A stretch of 64,000 nucleotides of DNA. Source: Neurospora tetrasperma FGSC 2508 (lineage: Eukaryota > Ascomycota > Sordariomycetes > Sordariales > Sordariaceae). The notes beneath the pieces were generated by a model that was given only the letters and a program-made list of their open reading frames with translations, was not told the DNA's origin and did not search any database. Where the stretch lies: the NCBI RefSeq assembly GCF_000213175.1, contig NW_009799179.1, positions 248,001 to 312,000 on the forward strand, written 5' to 3'. The position numbers and the translations under genes are program-made. This document shows, one piece after another, positions 44,657-58,693 of this stretch. Each line of letters starts with the position of its first letter. The stretch's first letter is position 1.

Positions 44657-47600
44657 AATGCAGAGGGTGTAGAAGAAGTATCTGGAGGGGAAATGGGGGA
44701 GGGTAAGGAACGACTGAAAAGGGAGGAAGGAAAGGGGGAAGAAGGAAAGGGAGGGGATAACGAGGGGGGAGGAGAAAAACAGGGACGAGGCAAAGAGGAT
44801 GATGATGAGACAGATTGGGAGGGGGCGGGGTTGTGGGCTTTGGTGTTGGGTGGTGGTTGATGAATTGTCTGTCTAGCTCTAGGGGGTGAGAATAGTGGGA
44901 AAGAGGTCTGTATGGATAGTGTTTGTGTTGTATTTTTATGTTTCAATGTAAGTGTTCGATGGAATAAGATGTGAAAAGGCTTTTGGAGGTTTTCATGTTT
45001 TCTCATATTGATCATGGCCGAAGTGTCGACCTGAGTCTTATGATTGTGCCGGCCGGAAGTCCAAATAGTCTGGCCTTTGGGTGATACGGTGAGGAAGGGT
45101 AAGTGCACTTACACGCTCTTTCCTGTTAACAGACCTAGAATGACAAAGAAACAGCGATGCTAGTCGATAGTAAATAGCTTAAGAACTACAGCCCCAACAT
45201 CTGGATACAACAATGAAACCAGCGTTAACGAAAAAGTCTTGTAGGGCAGTCCCCTCTACCACTATTGGCTCCGCAACACCAACCAGATGAATCGAAGTTG
45301 GTCCCGACTCCGCGGGCATCGGGCCGCTCGTGGTTCAGCTCATCTTATCGTCGCAGCGGGATTGATGCTACCTACCTGGTACAGTCTCATGTACTTCATG
45401 CACCCGTAGATTTCTCTTGTTTGATGTAACCCGTCAGCCTCGCGAGGTTCATGCACTGCTCAGGGGTACATGTATCTAGCCACCTAACATCTGTAGAAGT
45501 CTGGGGTCTGCTTTAAGTGAGGTGCTCCTTGCGGCTACGGCAGGTGTGGGCTGTAGTACTGCGTCGCTCGGTTTGAGATGAAGGTTGTACTCAGTGGACG
45601 CGCGCGATTGGTGATGTTGTAGGGACGGATTGTAACCTCACAGTTTCTCGGGAAAATGTGGTGTTTCAATACCTCTAGGCGTGATTTGGTATGCTGTGAT
45701 AGTGGATGACTGGAGTGTTGTTGGGATTGAAGCGTTGGTTGTTGAGGGTCTGACTTTGTTGCTCATTGGGGACATACATTGCCCTTTGACGAACAGACAG
45801 TCCTTCGTCTCTTTACCACCCCTTCCCCTCATTCAAGAATATCTTCCTTCTCGGAAGGAACAGGCTACAAATTCTGGTGTTCCAACTGGACTCCATCTTT
45901 GACACCGCCGGAGTCCTCGCTACATGAGTCAGTTCACCTAGCCCTATGTCTCTAGAGGTCCCTTAATCTCCCGCCATCTCCAATTCCTCACCGTCTTGTC
46001 ATCTCCATGTCCCCTGAAACCTGCATGGACCTCGTGATACGTACCTCTACCTGAAATACGGTGGTACTTCTACCTAGGGTCTCCATCTGGGACCAACCAA
46101 GATGCATTTAACCGGTCCATTCCCCGAGTTTCCGAGGGATCTAGTCTGCTCTAGCCCATTTATGGGCCAAAATTTCGTGCCCCCTTAATATGATGGCTCG
46201 TATCAGTGTCCAAAGGGCCGGGTCCCTGGGGGCGTACAGTAGACGCTCTTATGTCCACTGTCTAGTGACTGTATGCAATACTGTAGAGCTAGCCTAGGTA
46301 ATCTTTTTGTCCATAGAGTAGGTAGGTTATTCGGCTCCATGCAGGCTTTGAGGCAAGATCAGGTACTTTCCCGTTGTTGAGGTTCAGCCTTCCGCTCGCT
46401 GGCTCCATGTTTCACCACCCCATGAGCAGCCCTCATGTGTCCTAGGCTCCCAAGTCCCAACACAGGACCTCTACTTATGTATATCTAGAGGTACCTATGC
46501 ATCTTAGGTAGGTACCTACCTACCTCGAGTCTGGGGCCCTACCTGATGTTCGTTATTCCATGGTAATGGGGGATTACTAGAATTGTAGGTACCTCTAGTT
46601 ACACCTGCCAGTATGGTAGAGGTAGGTACCCGATTGTGGGAAATAGCGCTCACCCATCTCTTTATGTTGCCAGCATTTGGTCCCCCCTTCCTTAAATGCT
46701 ACTTGCCACCTCTTGAAAGTTCAAGTGTAAGTGTACCTACCTCTACAGGTTTACACAGTACCCTTTCTCATCCGTGGACAGGTACCTCTTCCTCGCGCCG
46801 ATGTCGTTGACCTGTAGTGCTTGGGAATGTGGAATCCGGTGGCCGTTGGCAATAGTGTACTTTGACCTCGCCCCTCTAGGATTCCTGAATGAATCAGTGT
46901 CCGTTTTGGACATCCTCACCTGACCAAGCGAGCAGTTTCGTCCAGTCCATCTAGGTTAGTCTAGATCAGTCTGGCACTCTGGTAAGTCTGGTGACGGGTG
47001 AAGGGGGGGCAACATCTGTTTATTTGGATGTTGAGTCTGGGACTATCGATCCAGTCTGGACTTGACTAGACTTGGAGACCTGAAGTGGCTGGAGTGATCG
47101 TTGATTGGCAGAGTTCGGGAATTGGGTCACAGAAAGGGCAGTGAGTGAAGTGGCAAATGGATTTGACATCCGTCGGCGAGTGAGGTAATCTTGGGGTCCA
47201 GTCTGGGCACGCTAGATTCGCTGTCTCTAGAGCCTAGTCTAGAAGCCTATAGGTGTGTGGCAATAGCAGTGGCCGGTTTGGATCGTGATATCTATCTCTG
47301 TTAGCAATGAGCAGGGCATATCCTGACGATTGACAAATCCTTCTATCGTCTCTTCTTCATCGCCCATTTGCTGAAAAGGAAGTAACTATCCAAGAAACGA
47401 AGGAGTGAAATGCAGCTGCCCTATGATAGCACGATCGGGCCCCAACCTTTGCCAAACGTCTCGTGCTTTAGGTTCTCTTCCAACTGAACAGCCGGAACGG
47501 GCGAGTGTCTTGCCCAAGCTGCCTCCGTTCAGATGGGCTCTTTTTCAATTCCAATCCCTCCTTCTCTGGTTTCCCACGCCCCTAACGCAACTGCTACATT

Positions 47601-48786
47601 CCGTTCCTCACGTATTCCTGATATGTAACTCCATCTTCCCCATCTCTCCACGTCTTCAATGTGCCTTTTGTTCCTCGTGCTTTATTTACATGAGCATACT
47701 TTACTCCCCATCCACGTCCCCCAACTACTTTTTGCCATTCATCCAACAAGTAACCTATCCATGTCCCCATGCCGTTGTTCCCGAGATCTTCCAGTCGATG
47801 TTTCCTCAGATATACAGACGGACGGGTATCTAGAGGTAAGCAAGTACCTCTACATCACTACCTAGCCTATCCATCTAGCCTAGTGTAGAACTTACCCGGA
47901 ATCCAAGCTAACCAAGCCAAGCAAGCCAAGACCCATTCACGACTGATGTTGTAGATCCAATCCGGCTAAATACACCGAACATTCTCTGCATTAGCTTCTA
48001 AATCTCTCAGTCTCTCAATCTACCAGCCAGTACGGGTACCCGGAGTGCGGTTACGAGGACAGTCATTGGTCTTCCCTTTTCTCACACGGTATACTATGTA
48101 CATCTCCTTCCTTTTCTTCCCTCCTCTTCCCTTCTTCCCAAAGTTTCGCTGATGGGAAAGGTGGACTGGAGAAACCGCCGGGAAAGGTCACTGCCATTTT
48201 GAACTCGCCCTCACGACCTAGTGCATGTGCTGAGCTGGCGCCGCATTGTAGTGTAGCAGCGGGTTGTCATTGATCGGTCGTTGCGATCTCCGTTGCTTTC
48301 ACTTCCACGTAGCTGTGCAAAAAGATAAAGCCATCGCCAACCTTTGTTGCTCCCGCTGTGAGAACCAATGAAGGACAACAAGCAAGAAAGCACTACAGTA
48401 TACCAAAAAGTGCAGCAACAAAAGTGCCATTATCGTTCATTTCCTTCCAAGACTATTCCAAACGATAACAACAAAGAGGGTATAATAACGCGTTCCTTTA
48501 CCGAGGATATTCCAATCTTTCCCTTCCCCTCCCTTTCCTTCCCAGTGACTCTCGTCATCCCGCCATCGACGTCGCCATTCATCCACATCGTGTAGGTGTA
48601 AACAGATAAACAAAAATATTAACATATAAACTTTCATGTCGTAACACATTGTCCCAAAACAGCAAGGACAAGCAAGACGCTGAAACCCCAGCTATCCAAC
48701 TGGTGACTTGTCTGTCGAAGTTTCCAAATTGCTAGGACGATCACATCACTAAGCAGTAAAAACAGAGATCGATCTCAAACAAACAC
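44657..48786. other. Long intergenic stretch (4.1 kb) with dispersed AGGTACCT-type words
   Basis: No gene can be supported. TAGGTACCTACC / CTCTAGAGGTACC words recur at 46450-46640, 46725-46790 and 47820-47870. A second cluster of AGTCTGG / TCTAGAC words lies at 46930-47250. The frame at 47405-47833 begins with an ATG but has no conserved feature and a composition like its surroundings. Confidence 0.5.
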
Positions 48787-50563
48787 TCAAGCAGCAGACT
48801 TGCCCTCGTGCTCGTGAATCTCCACCTCCTTCTCGACCTGGTGAATATCGATGTGCGCGACATCCGCCTCGTCGCCATCAATGACCTTTGCGAGCTCCTC
48901 GAGCGTGGGGCCCTTGGTCTCGACGTACATGAAGAAGACAAAGACGAACTCGGCGGCGATCCAGCACTGTTTTGTTATCATGTCAGCATTTGTCGCCATC
49001 ATCAATATATAGACGGAAAGGGGGAATCAAAAACTCACAGTGTAAATAAGATAAAGCTTCCACGAGTGATCAGGACCAAAATAATCAAACGCCACAGGGT
49101 TCGCATAAGTATTGAGCGTCAGCGCGCACTGCACCGACATGTTCATGACCATCAACCCCTTGCCGCGGAGTCGGTAAGGGAGGATTTCAATGGCGTAGCC
49201 CACCAGCAACCCGGACCACGCAAGCGAGTAGAAGATGCCGAACAGCCAGATAAAGAAGATCATGGCCTTGTCGGCGCCCTTGAGGCGGTGCTCGCCGTAC
49301 AGACCGGCCGTCAGCGTCCAGATGACAAAGGTGCCGCACATGCCGCCGGTGGAAGCGAGGAAAAAAAGACGACGGCCGAGCTTGTCGACAAGCAGCGCCA
49401 TGGTGACGGAAACGATGAGGGCGAGACCGGTCTGCCCGGCGGAAAGACCGAGTTTGGCCGTGGAGTCCTTGACGCCGGCGGTCTCGTACAGCTTGGAGGA
49501 GTAGTTGGAGATGATGGCGTTGCCGGACCACTGGGAGAAGAAGCCGAGCGAGAGGAGGATGGCGAGGCGGTAGCGGTTGCCGCGGGTCTTGAAGAAGTCG
49601 AGGTAGCTGCTGTTCTTGGTTGATTCCATCTCGAGGCGGATGGTCTCCTTGATCTCGCGGAACTCGAACTGGACGGTGGGGTGGTTGGGGTCGCCGTTGG
49701 CGTGGTATTTGGCGAGGATGTGGAGGGCCTCGTCGTGCTTGTCCTTGGCGATCAGGAAACGGGGAGACTCGGGAACCCACCAGATACCGAGGAGTTGGAT
49801 GATGGAGGGGAAAGCTTGGAGCAGGGCGGGGATGCGCCATGACCAGTCGTTGTTGATGTAGTTGGTGCCAAAGGCCAACCAGGAGACGACGAGGGCACCG
49901 ACGTTCCACAAGCAGTTGTAGATGGTGGTGAGACGGGCGCGGTGCTGAGGATGGGCGAGCTCGGTGAGAAGCATAGGGGAGGCGATCTGGGCGAGGGAGT
50001 TGCCAAAGCCGAGCATGGTGCGGCCGCCCATGAATGTATCGAGGTTCTTGGCAGTGGCCTGGAGAACGGCACCGACGATCATGATAACGCAGCCGATGAT
50101 GATGGGGGTTTTGCGGCCGAAGTTGTCGGTAAGGAGGGGGCTGTATAGTGAGGGTATCGAGTCAGTTTCATCGAATCTGCCATGTGTTGCAATCCTCGTG
50201 AAGACTTACACAAAGGGGATGGAGCCAATGGAACCAATCTGGTAGAGAGCACCGAGCAGACCAAGCTCGGATCCTCGCGGGTCGCCAAAGTACTTAATCC
50301 AGGTCTCGAAGTTCTGCACCGAGTTGAAGAACATGCTGTGGGAAAGATGAGCGTCAGCAAGTTGTGCTTCTTGATTGTATCGAATTCCCTTACCCATCGT
50401 AACCGGTGGTGGCCGAAGCAATGCAAAGAATGAAGGCGTAAAAGTAGAGCTTGCGAAGGCCGGGGTCCTTCTTCCAGTCAACCCTCTCAAACTGAGGAGC
50501 CTCCTCTTGTATCTGATTGAGGTCGACGGCCTGAGCCACGGGCTTCTTGTTGAAGATGCCCAT
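48787..50563 (-). CDS. cdt-2: Cellodextrin transporter CDT-2 (MFS sugar porter)
   Basis: CDT-2 takes up cellobiose and longer cellodextrins across the plasma membrane during growth on cellulose. Exons are 50394-50563, 50210-50335, 49039-50140 and 48787-48966 (introns 58, 69 and 72 nt), giving 525 residues. The protein begins MGIFNKKPVAQAVDL. Sugar-porter signatures include NFGRKTP, GGRTMLGFG, PESPRFLIAKDK after helix 6, DKLGRRLFF and the C-terminal VETKGPTLEEL; twelve membrane helices are expected. Facilitator-type transport is established for this family. The N-terminus and length match what I remember of N. crassa CDT-2 (NCU08114), adjacent to msh-3, as here. In that species it is induced by cellulose through CLR-1/CLR-2; I did not find a clear CLR-1 site by eye. 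Confidence 0.95.
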
Positions 50564-53500
50564 TTTGAATGTGATGATGTTGTCTTGTCTGGGTCGAATG
50601 ATACAGCTGGTCCGTTCCCCTGGGACAAGTGGAGGAGAGGCTGATGAGGAAAAGGAAAGACAGACAACAAGGCGTCAGGTCATATGGGGGAGGGAAGGGG
50701 GATTATATAACGAGCTGGTGGTAGCTTTGACATTTGACGGATTCGAATGGTTCATCCATACGGAGAATGACCCAGACGGGCAGCCGGACCGGGAGCGTCT
50801 TCCCATGCATGCTGCTGAGTACGTACCAAGGAGGATTAGCTTGGAGATTTGGAAGTGTACATTGACAGGTACTGTGTAGCCAGGGGTCAGGGGGTGGGCA
50901 ACCATCAGTCAGGGGGTGGGAAAGGGAAAGGGAAAACCAGACCATTCAGGACCAGTCAGGGCCAGCCAAACAGCTGCACCAAAGCTTAACCAATCCAACC
51001 ATCTTGGCCGGCCGCCGCCTCCATGAGTCTCCGCTTCCGGCTGTTGGTGTGGTGTCTTCAGAGGCTGTCTTCCCTGGGGTAGCGCCAAGGGACTAGACTT
51101 GGACACAGACTAGGCTAGTCCATCCCCGATGCTTGAGTTGGGTGGTTCATGAAAGAAGGTTGTTGTCGTCGACCCGGATCACCGCTTGTGAAATCTAGAG
51201 TTGTGGGTTTCCGGTAGCTTGCCATTCCCAGTCGAATCCATGCCAAGCACCAGCAGTCAAGGGTGTTCAGGGAGAGAAGTTGAAAAGTGTCTTCCACTCT
51301 CACGTGCCGTATGTAGTGTACATAACCCTGTGTGGGGAACACGGTGGATGTAACCTCTCCTCCCCGACCTTCCCCAACTTTTGTGGCCTGGCTTACTCCA
51401 CCTCCACAATCCGTCACCCTGGTCTGCCCCCAGTGTGTCCCGTTCTGGCCCAGTATCTTTCCTCCTCGTTTTCCATTGCCGAGCACAAGTTCGTCGTAAG
51501 TTTGGAGCAGAACTTTGAACGAGCGTTGGCTTGACGGCTGGCTCTTGTTCTCCATGGTCTCCAAAGTCTCTAGAATTCACTGTCGGGACAATCACCTCAA
51601 GGCCAAGAGGAGTTATCATGGTAGAGCAAGAAAAATCTGGCATCCCCATCTTGGGTTCATACACTAGATGACCCGTCGTAGCATTGGGCAAGGACATGGA
51701 CCGGTTCTGCTGCGACTTTGACTGCTGTCGTGCCTGTGTACCGAAACTCGACCACATTCGAGACAGTGCAACTCGACGAACAACGGCACAGGTATAAGCG
51801 AGTCCAGTGGTAGTGAACGGTGAATCGAATGGCTGCTTTTGGTACGGCCAACCAGACAACAGCGGCATAGGCGGACCGAATCTTCCATGGCACATCAGCC
51901 AGGTCTTGCCAAGCGGATGCATCAGATGTGCGTTCGGGTTCGGTGGCGTTTGTCGAAGCGTCTTTATCTTCTGTCTTTTTGAGGATGTACTTTGCTCGAC
52001 CCTATGGCGGGCGCCGTCCCGATAAACACTCACATTGGGGTTTTCCTCCGGGTCGAGTATCTCGCGGTGCCGGATATGACATGTACGGGCGCGGCACACA
52101 ACGACCAACGCCGCCGTAAAATGATATAGACACGGGGCGCGATCCGGGTCGAACGGGTCCAATGTTGCTGGGTTTTTGCCCGCCCGGTTTGGAGGTTTCG
52201 TGCCTCGCCTGCTCGCTTGCTCAACCAACCGCATCCGCGTCCGTCGATAACAGACATGGACATGGACTAAGTGCTTCCCGCGGCGGCGCGTGTTGCTATG
52301 CTTTAGCTCTTTTTCCAATATCAGGCAGAATGTAAGATTCTGGGATGTTCCTTGCTTATAGGATCTAGGACGACCCACGTCGGGACAGGATGTACTGCGT
52401 AGATTGAGCATGCTGATCCGCTTGACAGGTCATGCTACTGCATATGTAGTGCGGTGCGGAAAGTAGCTATGTACACTACTCGACGCTAGACGCTTCACGA
52501 TAGCAGGCCTACAGTGGGCTACAGCGGGAATCACACACGGCTTGTGACGGCGTCGAGGTGTGGTACAACCGGAGATCTGTGATTCTGGATCTCAAAGGGC
52601 CAGCGTCGTCGGCCCTTCCAGCGTACACAGGGTCCAGTTGATTATCAGATGGCATCACCGTGGATGTTGGTCGAGATGGCGGCAACGGCGAAGATGGTGT
52701 ATCCAATAGGTTAACCATGATTCGGATTTCTCGATTCTCGGCAAGAGAGCCGCATGGTATGCACGCCCAGCTCATCGTGACTTTGTGACTTGTTGGGAAA
52801 TCCTGAACGACGCCACCACATTTCACTTGGGAAGTAGTTTACTGCGTGTGGTTCAGAAGGGAAGTCAACCGACATGTGAGCAGGCGAGCCTGACAGGTAG
52901 ACAGGAAGGATTTTCCGCAAACCCGGCCCAAGAAGCGCCACAGAAGGCCGCCGGCGAGAGGCAGCTACCGGTAGGCTACCAAACACTGTTTTTGAGACAG
53001 TGTTAGCCTTCATCTGGTGATCACGAGATCCGAGTCTTGACCGTATCAAGACAAGCATGTTTGCTTCTTCGGGCTCTCACCCCAATTTCCCAGCTCCCCA
53101 GGTTTTCTTTCCCCAGCTTCCCCAGCTCTCCCCAAGCGCTGCCAGCCAGCAATACCCCAGAAAATCGGATGAGACGAGGACAGTGCGCGATGTACCTCTG
53201 TCTCGAAGGGAGGGTGGGAGCAAGGGAAGATTATCCGTCTTGGCATACATTTAGCCTGAAATGCCCCTTGGCCGTTGATGGCGAGGGATGTTGACGAATG
53301 GGCGATGCTTTTGCCTTTTGGAGGTGAACGATGTTGGTCTTGGCTTTTTTTTCGTCTGATGCCCAGCCGCGGCATCGTTAGTTTTCAATGCTCGCAGATT
53401 CGGGACGAGGACCGACAATTTTTGGTTATTTTTCTGACAATGATTTTGACGATGATGGAGTCTGGACTCCACGAGTGTTTCAAACACATGTGCTTCTGGA

Positions 53501-54648
53501 ACCCATTAGATTCGATATACACCATGGTTGCCATGTGGAATGTGTATTTGGTGATGGATGAACGGCAATGGACATTGAACTGGAACTCTTTCCGGCCGAG
53601 GGAACAAGACCGAGTGGATCGTGGATAAACACACAAAACACGCGGCTATCCACTGTAGCTTCCCCACCTCATCGGCAGTGAACGTTGGCGATGGATGATG
53701 GCATTATGGTATCATGGTCTCTGACACTCGCGGTGTCCGACTCCACTGTAGACAGAAAAATAAACAGGATGAACCGTACGGTAAAGATCAAGTAAACAAA
53801 CCCCGGCTAACAAGCGAGACCAATAGTTGATAGGCTGTCATGTTGTCAGACCTTGAGACAATGGAGGCAAGTGTGTGAGGCCACACTGGACATAATTGCC
53901 AGACAAATGAGAGTCTGTATCTGGACCCAAGGACGCGGACCTCTGGGAGAAGAGGGTGAGTCGATATCGATGTATTGACTCGGAATGAAGGACTCTTCAA
54001 GACAGCATTTGACACAGTGAAAAAAGATACTTTTCCTTCAAAATGGAACCCCAATCGGATCAACCTTGGGGAAAGGCGGGGAAATGGTATGGGGAGAAGG
54101 CGAATTATGGGGAAGAGAGTCTGGAGAAGGAAAAAGTGGCAGACGGGGAATGAAATCTGGGGAGAAGATTGGAGAGAGTCGGCATTTCGGGAGGGATTCC
54201 GAAAGAGGGACAAGGGAAGAGGGCGCACAGACCACCTACTCGCTTGGTTGGTTTGCGGTGTCTGTCACATGATCGCGAATGTGGCATATTCTGGGGCACA
54301 TGGAGTCAACGAGAAATGTGTCAAATCGTGAAAATCATGGATTGTTTACTGTGATCATGTTATGCTATGGAAAGTGTTGCTGGTGGAAATAAGGGAGTCA
54401 GTGATGCTGTTGATGGACAACTGAGACATCTCTTCTCTTGTTATGGCTACTGTCCCAGGGTTAGGGTCCAGCATGTCACTGTCTAGGAAATCATGTGAAG
54501 ACGCTGCAGCCACTGTAATGGAGCCCCACTCTCGGCCGCGTCCACTGCGACAAATGCGCGTCGATGATGACCGCGTCCATCTGATATTGATTTGACCACC
54601 GAGATATGGACTTGGGGTGACACTGATTCAACCACCAATTCACAAAAA
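50564..54648. other. Divergent intergenic region of cdt-2 and msh-3 (4.1 kb)
   Basis: This holds the cdt-2 promoter and the msh-3 upstream region. A 384-codon minus-strand frame at 51257-52411 starts with ATG, but its composition (scattered Arg/His/Cys/Pro, no domain) looks non-coding. The region is GC-normal and has no repeats I can define. Confidence 0.5.
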
Positions 54649-57600
54649 ATGGCTGGCCCATCACGACCCCCCGACAAGAAACAAGCCTCCATCTCGAGCT
54701 TCTTCACCCCACGAAACACCAGTCCCTTGGTCAACCTCAGCCAAAACGCCTCCAAGAAGCCGCCACCAGCCGAGTCCAAATCATCCAAGTCGACATCCTC
54801 GAGGAAACGACCCGAACCCCAAACCGACGACAGCGAAGATGAGGCTCCCAGAAATGCAAAACGGCGCAGGTCGAATGGCCCATCAGCAACAACAGACACC
54901 GAAGACGCTGTCGCCTCCCTAAAGCTGTCTGCCTCCTCCCGAACAGAACGGTACGCTCTTGACTCGAGCCGGCCCTCCCAAGATGAGGGAGAGAAGCAAG
55001 AAGATGCCGCCGAACGCAAAAAGAAGGAAGAACTCCACCGAAAGTTTGTCAAGAAGCTTGGTCACCCCGACAGCATGTTCAGCTACAGGCAACGAGACAC
55101 CGAGTCCGCTGCCGTTGAGGGCGAAGGCGAGGAGGGCGAAGATGACGAAGAGGAACCAGCACCCAAGACCACGGCCAAAAAGAAGGGCGCCAAAACGGGC
55201 AAACTCACTCCCATGGAGCTGCAGTTCCTCGAAATCAAACGGAAACACATGGATACACTCTTGATCGTCGAGGTCGGGTACAAGTTCCGCTTCTTTGGCG
55301 AAGACGCCCGCATCGCGGCCAGAGAACTGAGCATCGTGTGTATACCGGGCAAGTTCCGATACGACGAACACCCTTCCGAAGCCCACCTCGACCGTTTTGC
55401 GTCCGCCAGCATACCCGTCCACCGTCTGCCTGTCCATGCTAAGCGTCTTGTTGCTGCCGGGTACAAGGTCGGAGTAGTTCGGCAGATCGAGACGGCCGCC
55501 TTGAAAAAGGCTGGCGATAACCGCAACGCCCCCTTTGTCCGGAAGCTCACCAATGTCTATACCAAGGGCACCTATATCGATGAGACGGGCGAGCTGGACC
55601 AGCCAGGCGAGACCACGGGTGCTTCCTCTGGTGGTTACCTGCTTTGTCTGACGGAAACCCCGGCCAAGGGCATGGGGACTGACGAAAAGGTCAATGTCGG
55701 TATCATTGCCGTCCAACCCGCTACAGGAGACATCATCTACGACGAGTTCGAGGACGGCTTCATGCGGCGGGAGATCGAGACCCGACTGCTTCATATTTCT
55801 CCCTGCGAGTTTCTCATCGTCGGCGACCTCAGCAAAGCCACTGATAAACTCATCCAACACCTTTCCGGCAGCAGCACCAATGTCTTTGGTGACAAGAGTC
55901 GTGTCGAAAGGGTTCCCAAGAGCAAGACCATGGCAGCCGAGGCCTACTCGCACGTTACCGATTTCTACGCCGGCAAGGCCAAGGACAGCGATGAACGCTC
56001 AGCAGCTTTGCTCAACAAGGTGCTCAAGCTTCCAGAAGCCGTCATGATTTGTCTCTCGGCCATGATCACCCACCTGACCGAGTACGGCCTGCAACACATC
56101 TTTGACTTGACCAAGTATTTTCAATCATTCAGCACACGCCAACACATGCTCATCAACGGCACCACCCTCGAGTCTCTCGAAGTCTACCGTAACGCCACCG
56201 ACCACTCCGAGAAGGGCTCTCTGCTTTGGGCCCTGGACAAAACCCATACCCGCTTCGGCCAGCGTCTTCTCCGCAAATGGATTGGCCGCCCTCTCCTCGA
56301 CCAGCAACACCTAGAAGAGCGCGTCTCGGCGGTCGAAGAATTGCTAAACAATCAGTCCACAGCCAATGTCGACAAACTAATCAACATGCTCAAGTCCATC
56401 AAGGCCGACCTCGAGCGCAGTTTGATCAGGATCTACTACGGCAAATGCACCCGCCCCGAACTCCTCTCGACGTTGCAAACCCTCCAAAAGATCTCCTTCG
56501 AATACGCCCGCGTCAAATCTCCTGCCGACACGGGCTTCTCCTCCCCTTTGCTCACATCCGCCATCATGACCCTGCCTTCCATCAGCCCCATGGTCACTGC
56601 CCACCTCTCCAAAATCAACGCCGAAGCCGCCCGCAAAGACGACAAGTATGCCTTCTTCCTCGAACAGCACGAGACCGAGGACATTTCCGAACATAAACTC
56701 GGCATCGCAGCTGTGGAACAAGACCTCGACGAACACCGCTCCGAAGCCGCCAAGGACCTGGGCAAGAAAGTTCCCGTCAACTACGTAACCGTGGCGGGCA
56801 TCGAGTACCTGATCGAAGTAGCCAATACGGACCTCAAGCGCGTCCCAGCTTCGTGGGCCAAGATCTCCGGAACCAAGAAAGTCTCGCGGTTTCACACGCC
56901 TACAGTGCTAAGGTTGATAGCCGAAAGAGATCAACACAAGGAATCCCTAGCTTCAGCCTGCGACCAAGCCTTTTCCGACCTACTGGCGCAAATAGCAGGG
57001 GAATACCAACCGCTCCGCGACGCCGTTTCCTCATTATCCACTTTGGACTGTCTCTTGTCACTAAGCACAGTCGCTGCATTACCAGGCTACACCAAACCCA
57101 CTTTCCTACCCTCTTCCCATCCTTCTTTCCTATCCATCACCGAAGGCAGACATCCCATAGCCGAACACCTGCTACCAAATGGTTACATCCCATTTACCAT
57201 GTCCCTCGGCACTTTGTCTTCGTCCCCCTCTTCCCCTGACCCTACCAGTCTCTCAGGAAGGCCAGCCCTAGCCCAACTAATCACCGGCCCCAACATGGGC
57301 GGCAAATCCTCCTACACCCGCGCCGTCGCGCTTTTGGTCTTACTCGCCCAAATCGGCTCCTTCGTGCCCGCCACTTCCATGGCCCTGACCCTCTCCGACG
57401 CCATCTTCACCCGCATGGGCGCCCGCGATAATTTGTTTAAAGGCGAATCGACATTCATGGTCGAAGTCTCCGAGACGGCTGCCATTCTGCGCCAAGCCAC
57501 GCCGCGCAGCTTGGTGGTGCTTGACGAGCTAGGCCGCGGCACGTCCACGCATGATGGACGGGCGATCGCTGGTGCGGTGTTGGAGTATGTGGTTAGGGAC

Positions 57601-58080
57601 GTGGGGTGCTTGATGCTGTTCGTTACGCATTATCAGGATTTGGCGGGGGTGGCGGAGGGTTTGACTGTAGGAGAGGGAGAGGAGAAAAAAAGGGGAGTGG
57701 AGTGTGTGCATATGCGGTTTGCGAGTAATAAGTCTAAGATATCGATGGATGATGATGCGATGGAGGTTGATGGGGATGGGGATGTGCAAGAAGGTGCAGG
57801 GGCGGATAAAGATGAGGATGAGGAGATTACGTTTTTGTATGATTTGGCGCCGGGCGTGGCGCATAGGTCGTATGGATTAAATGTTGCGAGACTGGCGAGG
57901 ATACCGAGGAAGGTGTTGGAGGTTGCTGCGAGGAAATCGAGGGAGTTGGAGGAGGAGGTGAGGGCCAAGAGGGTCAAGGGGGCGATGGCGTTGGTAGGGG
58001 GTGTGTTGTATGGGGGAAGTGCCCCTGGTGATCAAGAGGAGAAGTTGGAGCAGTTGGTGGGGTTGGTTGAGCAGTTGTAG
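54649..58080 (+). CDS. msh-3: DNA mismatch repair protein MSH3
   Basis: MSH3 pairs with MSH2 as MutS-beta in the nucleus, recognising insertion/deletion loops and 3' flaps. The gene is intronless, 1143 residues. The start at 54649 (AAAAAATGGCT) gives a PCNA-binding PIP box, QASISSFF (residues 12-19), right at the N-terminus, as expected. A basic, disordered linker is followed by the mismatch-binding domain (from about residue 190, [21 protein letters not shown]-like region), connector, lever ([11 protein letters not shown]) and clamp. The ATPase has Walker [10 protein letters not shown] (from residue 880), [10 protein letters not shown] and Walker [16 protein letters not shown] (D959). The C-terminal ATPase half contains an acidic insert ([13 protein letters not shown]) between the Walker B and the dimerisation helices. 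The last ~500 bp change in codon use to GT-ending, less GC-rich codons. Confidence 0.97.
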   Translation: MAGPSRPPDKKQASISSFFTPRNTSPLVNLSQNASKKPPPAESKSSKSTSSRKRPEPQTDDSEDEAPRNAKRRRSNGPSATTDTEDAVASLKLSASSRTERYALDSSRPSQDEGEKQEDAAERKKKEELHRKFVKKLGHPDSMFSYRQRDTESAAVEGEGEEGEDDEEEPAPKTTAKKKGAKTGKLTPMELQFLEIKRKHMDTLLIVEVGYKFRFFGEDARIAARELSIVCIPGKFRYDEHPSEAHLDRFASASIPVHRLPVHAKRLVAAGYKVGVVRQIETAALKKAGDNRNAPFVRKLTNVYTKGTYIDETGELDQPGETTGASSGGYLLCLTETPAKGMGTDEKVNVGIIAVQPATGDIIYDEFEDGFMRREIETRLLHISPCEFLIVGDLSKATDKLIQHLSGSSTNVFGDKSRVERVPKSKTMAAEAYSHVTDFYAGKAKDSDERSAALLNKVLKLPEAVMICLSAMITHLTEYGLQHIFDLTKYFQSFSTRQHMLINGTTLESLEVYRNATDHSEKGSLLWALDKTHTRFGQRLLRKWIGRPLLDQQHLEERVSAVEELLNNQSTANVDKLINMLKSIKADLERSLIRIYYGKCTRPELLSTLQTLQKISFEYARVKSPADTGFSSPLLTSAIMTLPSISPMVTAHLSKINAEAARKDDKYAFFLEQHETEDISEHKLGIAAVEQDLDEHRSEAAKDLGKKVPVNYVTVAGIEYLIEVANTDLKRVPASWAKISGTKKVSRFHTPTVLRLIAERDQHKESLASACDQAFSDLLAQIAGEYQPLRDAVSSLSTLDCLLSLSTVAALPGYTKPTFLPSSHPSFLSITEGRHPIAEHLLPNGYIPFTMSLGTLSSSPSSPDPTSLSGRPALAQLITGPNMGGKSSYTRAVALLVLLAQIGSFVPATSMALTLSDAIFTRMGARDNLFKGESTFMVEVSETAAILRQATPRSLVVLDELGRGTSTHDGRAIAGAVLEYVVRDVGCLMLFVTHYQDLAGVAEGLTVGEGEEKKRGVECVHMRFASNKSKISMDDDAMEVDGDGDVQEGAGADKDEDEEITFLYDLAPGVAHRSYGLNVARLARIPRKVLEVAARKSRELEEEVRAKRVKGAMALVGGVLYGGSAPGDQEEKLEQLVGLVEQL

Positions 58081-58693
58081 TTATAAGGTGTAGACTTGTA
58101 TCTGGGTTGAGTCGGATGTGGTGTGGACTTATAGGTTAGAACATGAACGATGCTGGTAGAGACAGGTATAAAGGACCATAGTATACAGTAGTACAACGAC
58201 CGGAACATACAAATATAAACTGAAGAGGAAGCACATGGACTTCCGAATAAGCAAAACATTCCTGAAAGCACCGGTTGCATGAGTCTTCACCTGCCGAGCA
58301 ACAAGAGCCAAACTTCAGCCCGGACCCTCCTCGGTCACTCTTCGATAACTCTTTCGCGTCAGATGGTATGATTTTCATCCTAGACTCATTGAAGGCTACG
58401 TCAACTGCCGTCTCCCTTTGTATGCAAAACGCCTTCAGTATCGTACCTGTCCGGCAGATCATAGTAGCCGCTTATCCCCACCTTCACCATCTTCGCGCCA
58501 AGAGTTTGATACCGAGATTCTACTCAGCCTTAATCTCGTTATCTCGAGGTACTCCTCTTCTTGTTGTTATCGACATTATTACATTGTCCTTTTCTGTTCA
58601 CCTTGTTGGTGATATACTTACCTCTGCTTGGCCTGCCACAAGTAGCTCTATATAAGCACCCCTTCCGTACCTGTTTCGGACAACCCCCGCTAA
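58081..58693. other. msh-3 3' flank
   Basis: About 0.6 kb to TLE6. No feature seen. Confidence 0.5.

Noticed and set aside
47405-47833. 142-codon frame in the long gap before cdt-2
   Set aside because: Low-complexity Pro/Ser/Phe composition typical of translated CT-rich spacer; nothing conserved visible.
48808-49623. 271-codon plus-strand frame opposite cdt-2
   Set aside because: It is an antisense shadow of a high-GC, well-recognised coding exon.
51257-52411. 384-codon minus-strand frame between cdt-2 and msh-3
   Set aside because: It has an ATG, but its composition is like spacer, no domain or motif is visible, and it lies in a divergent promoter region.
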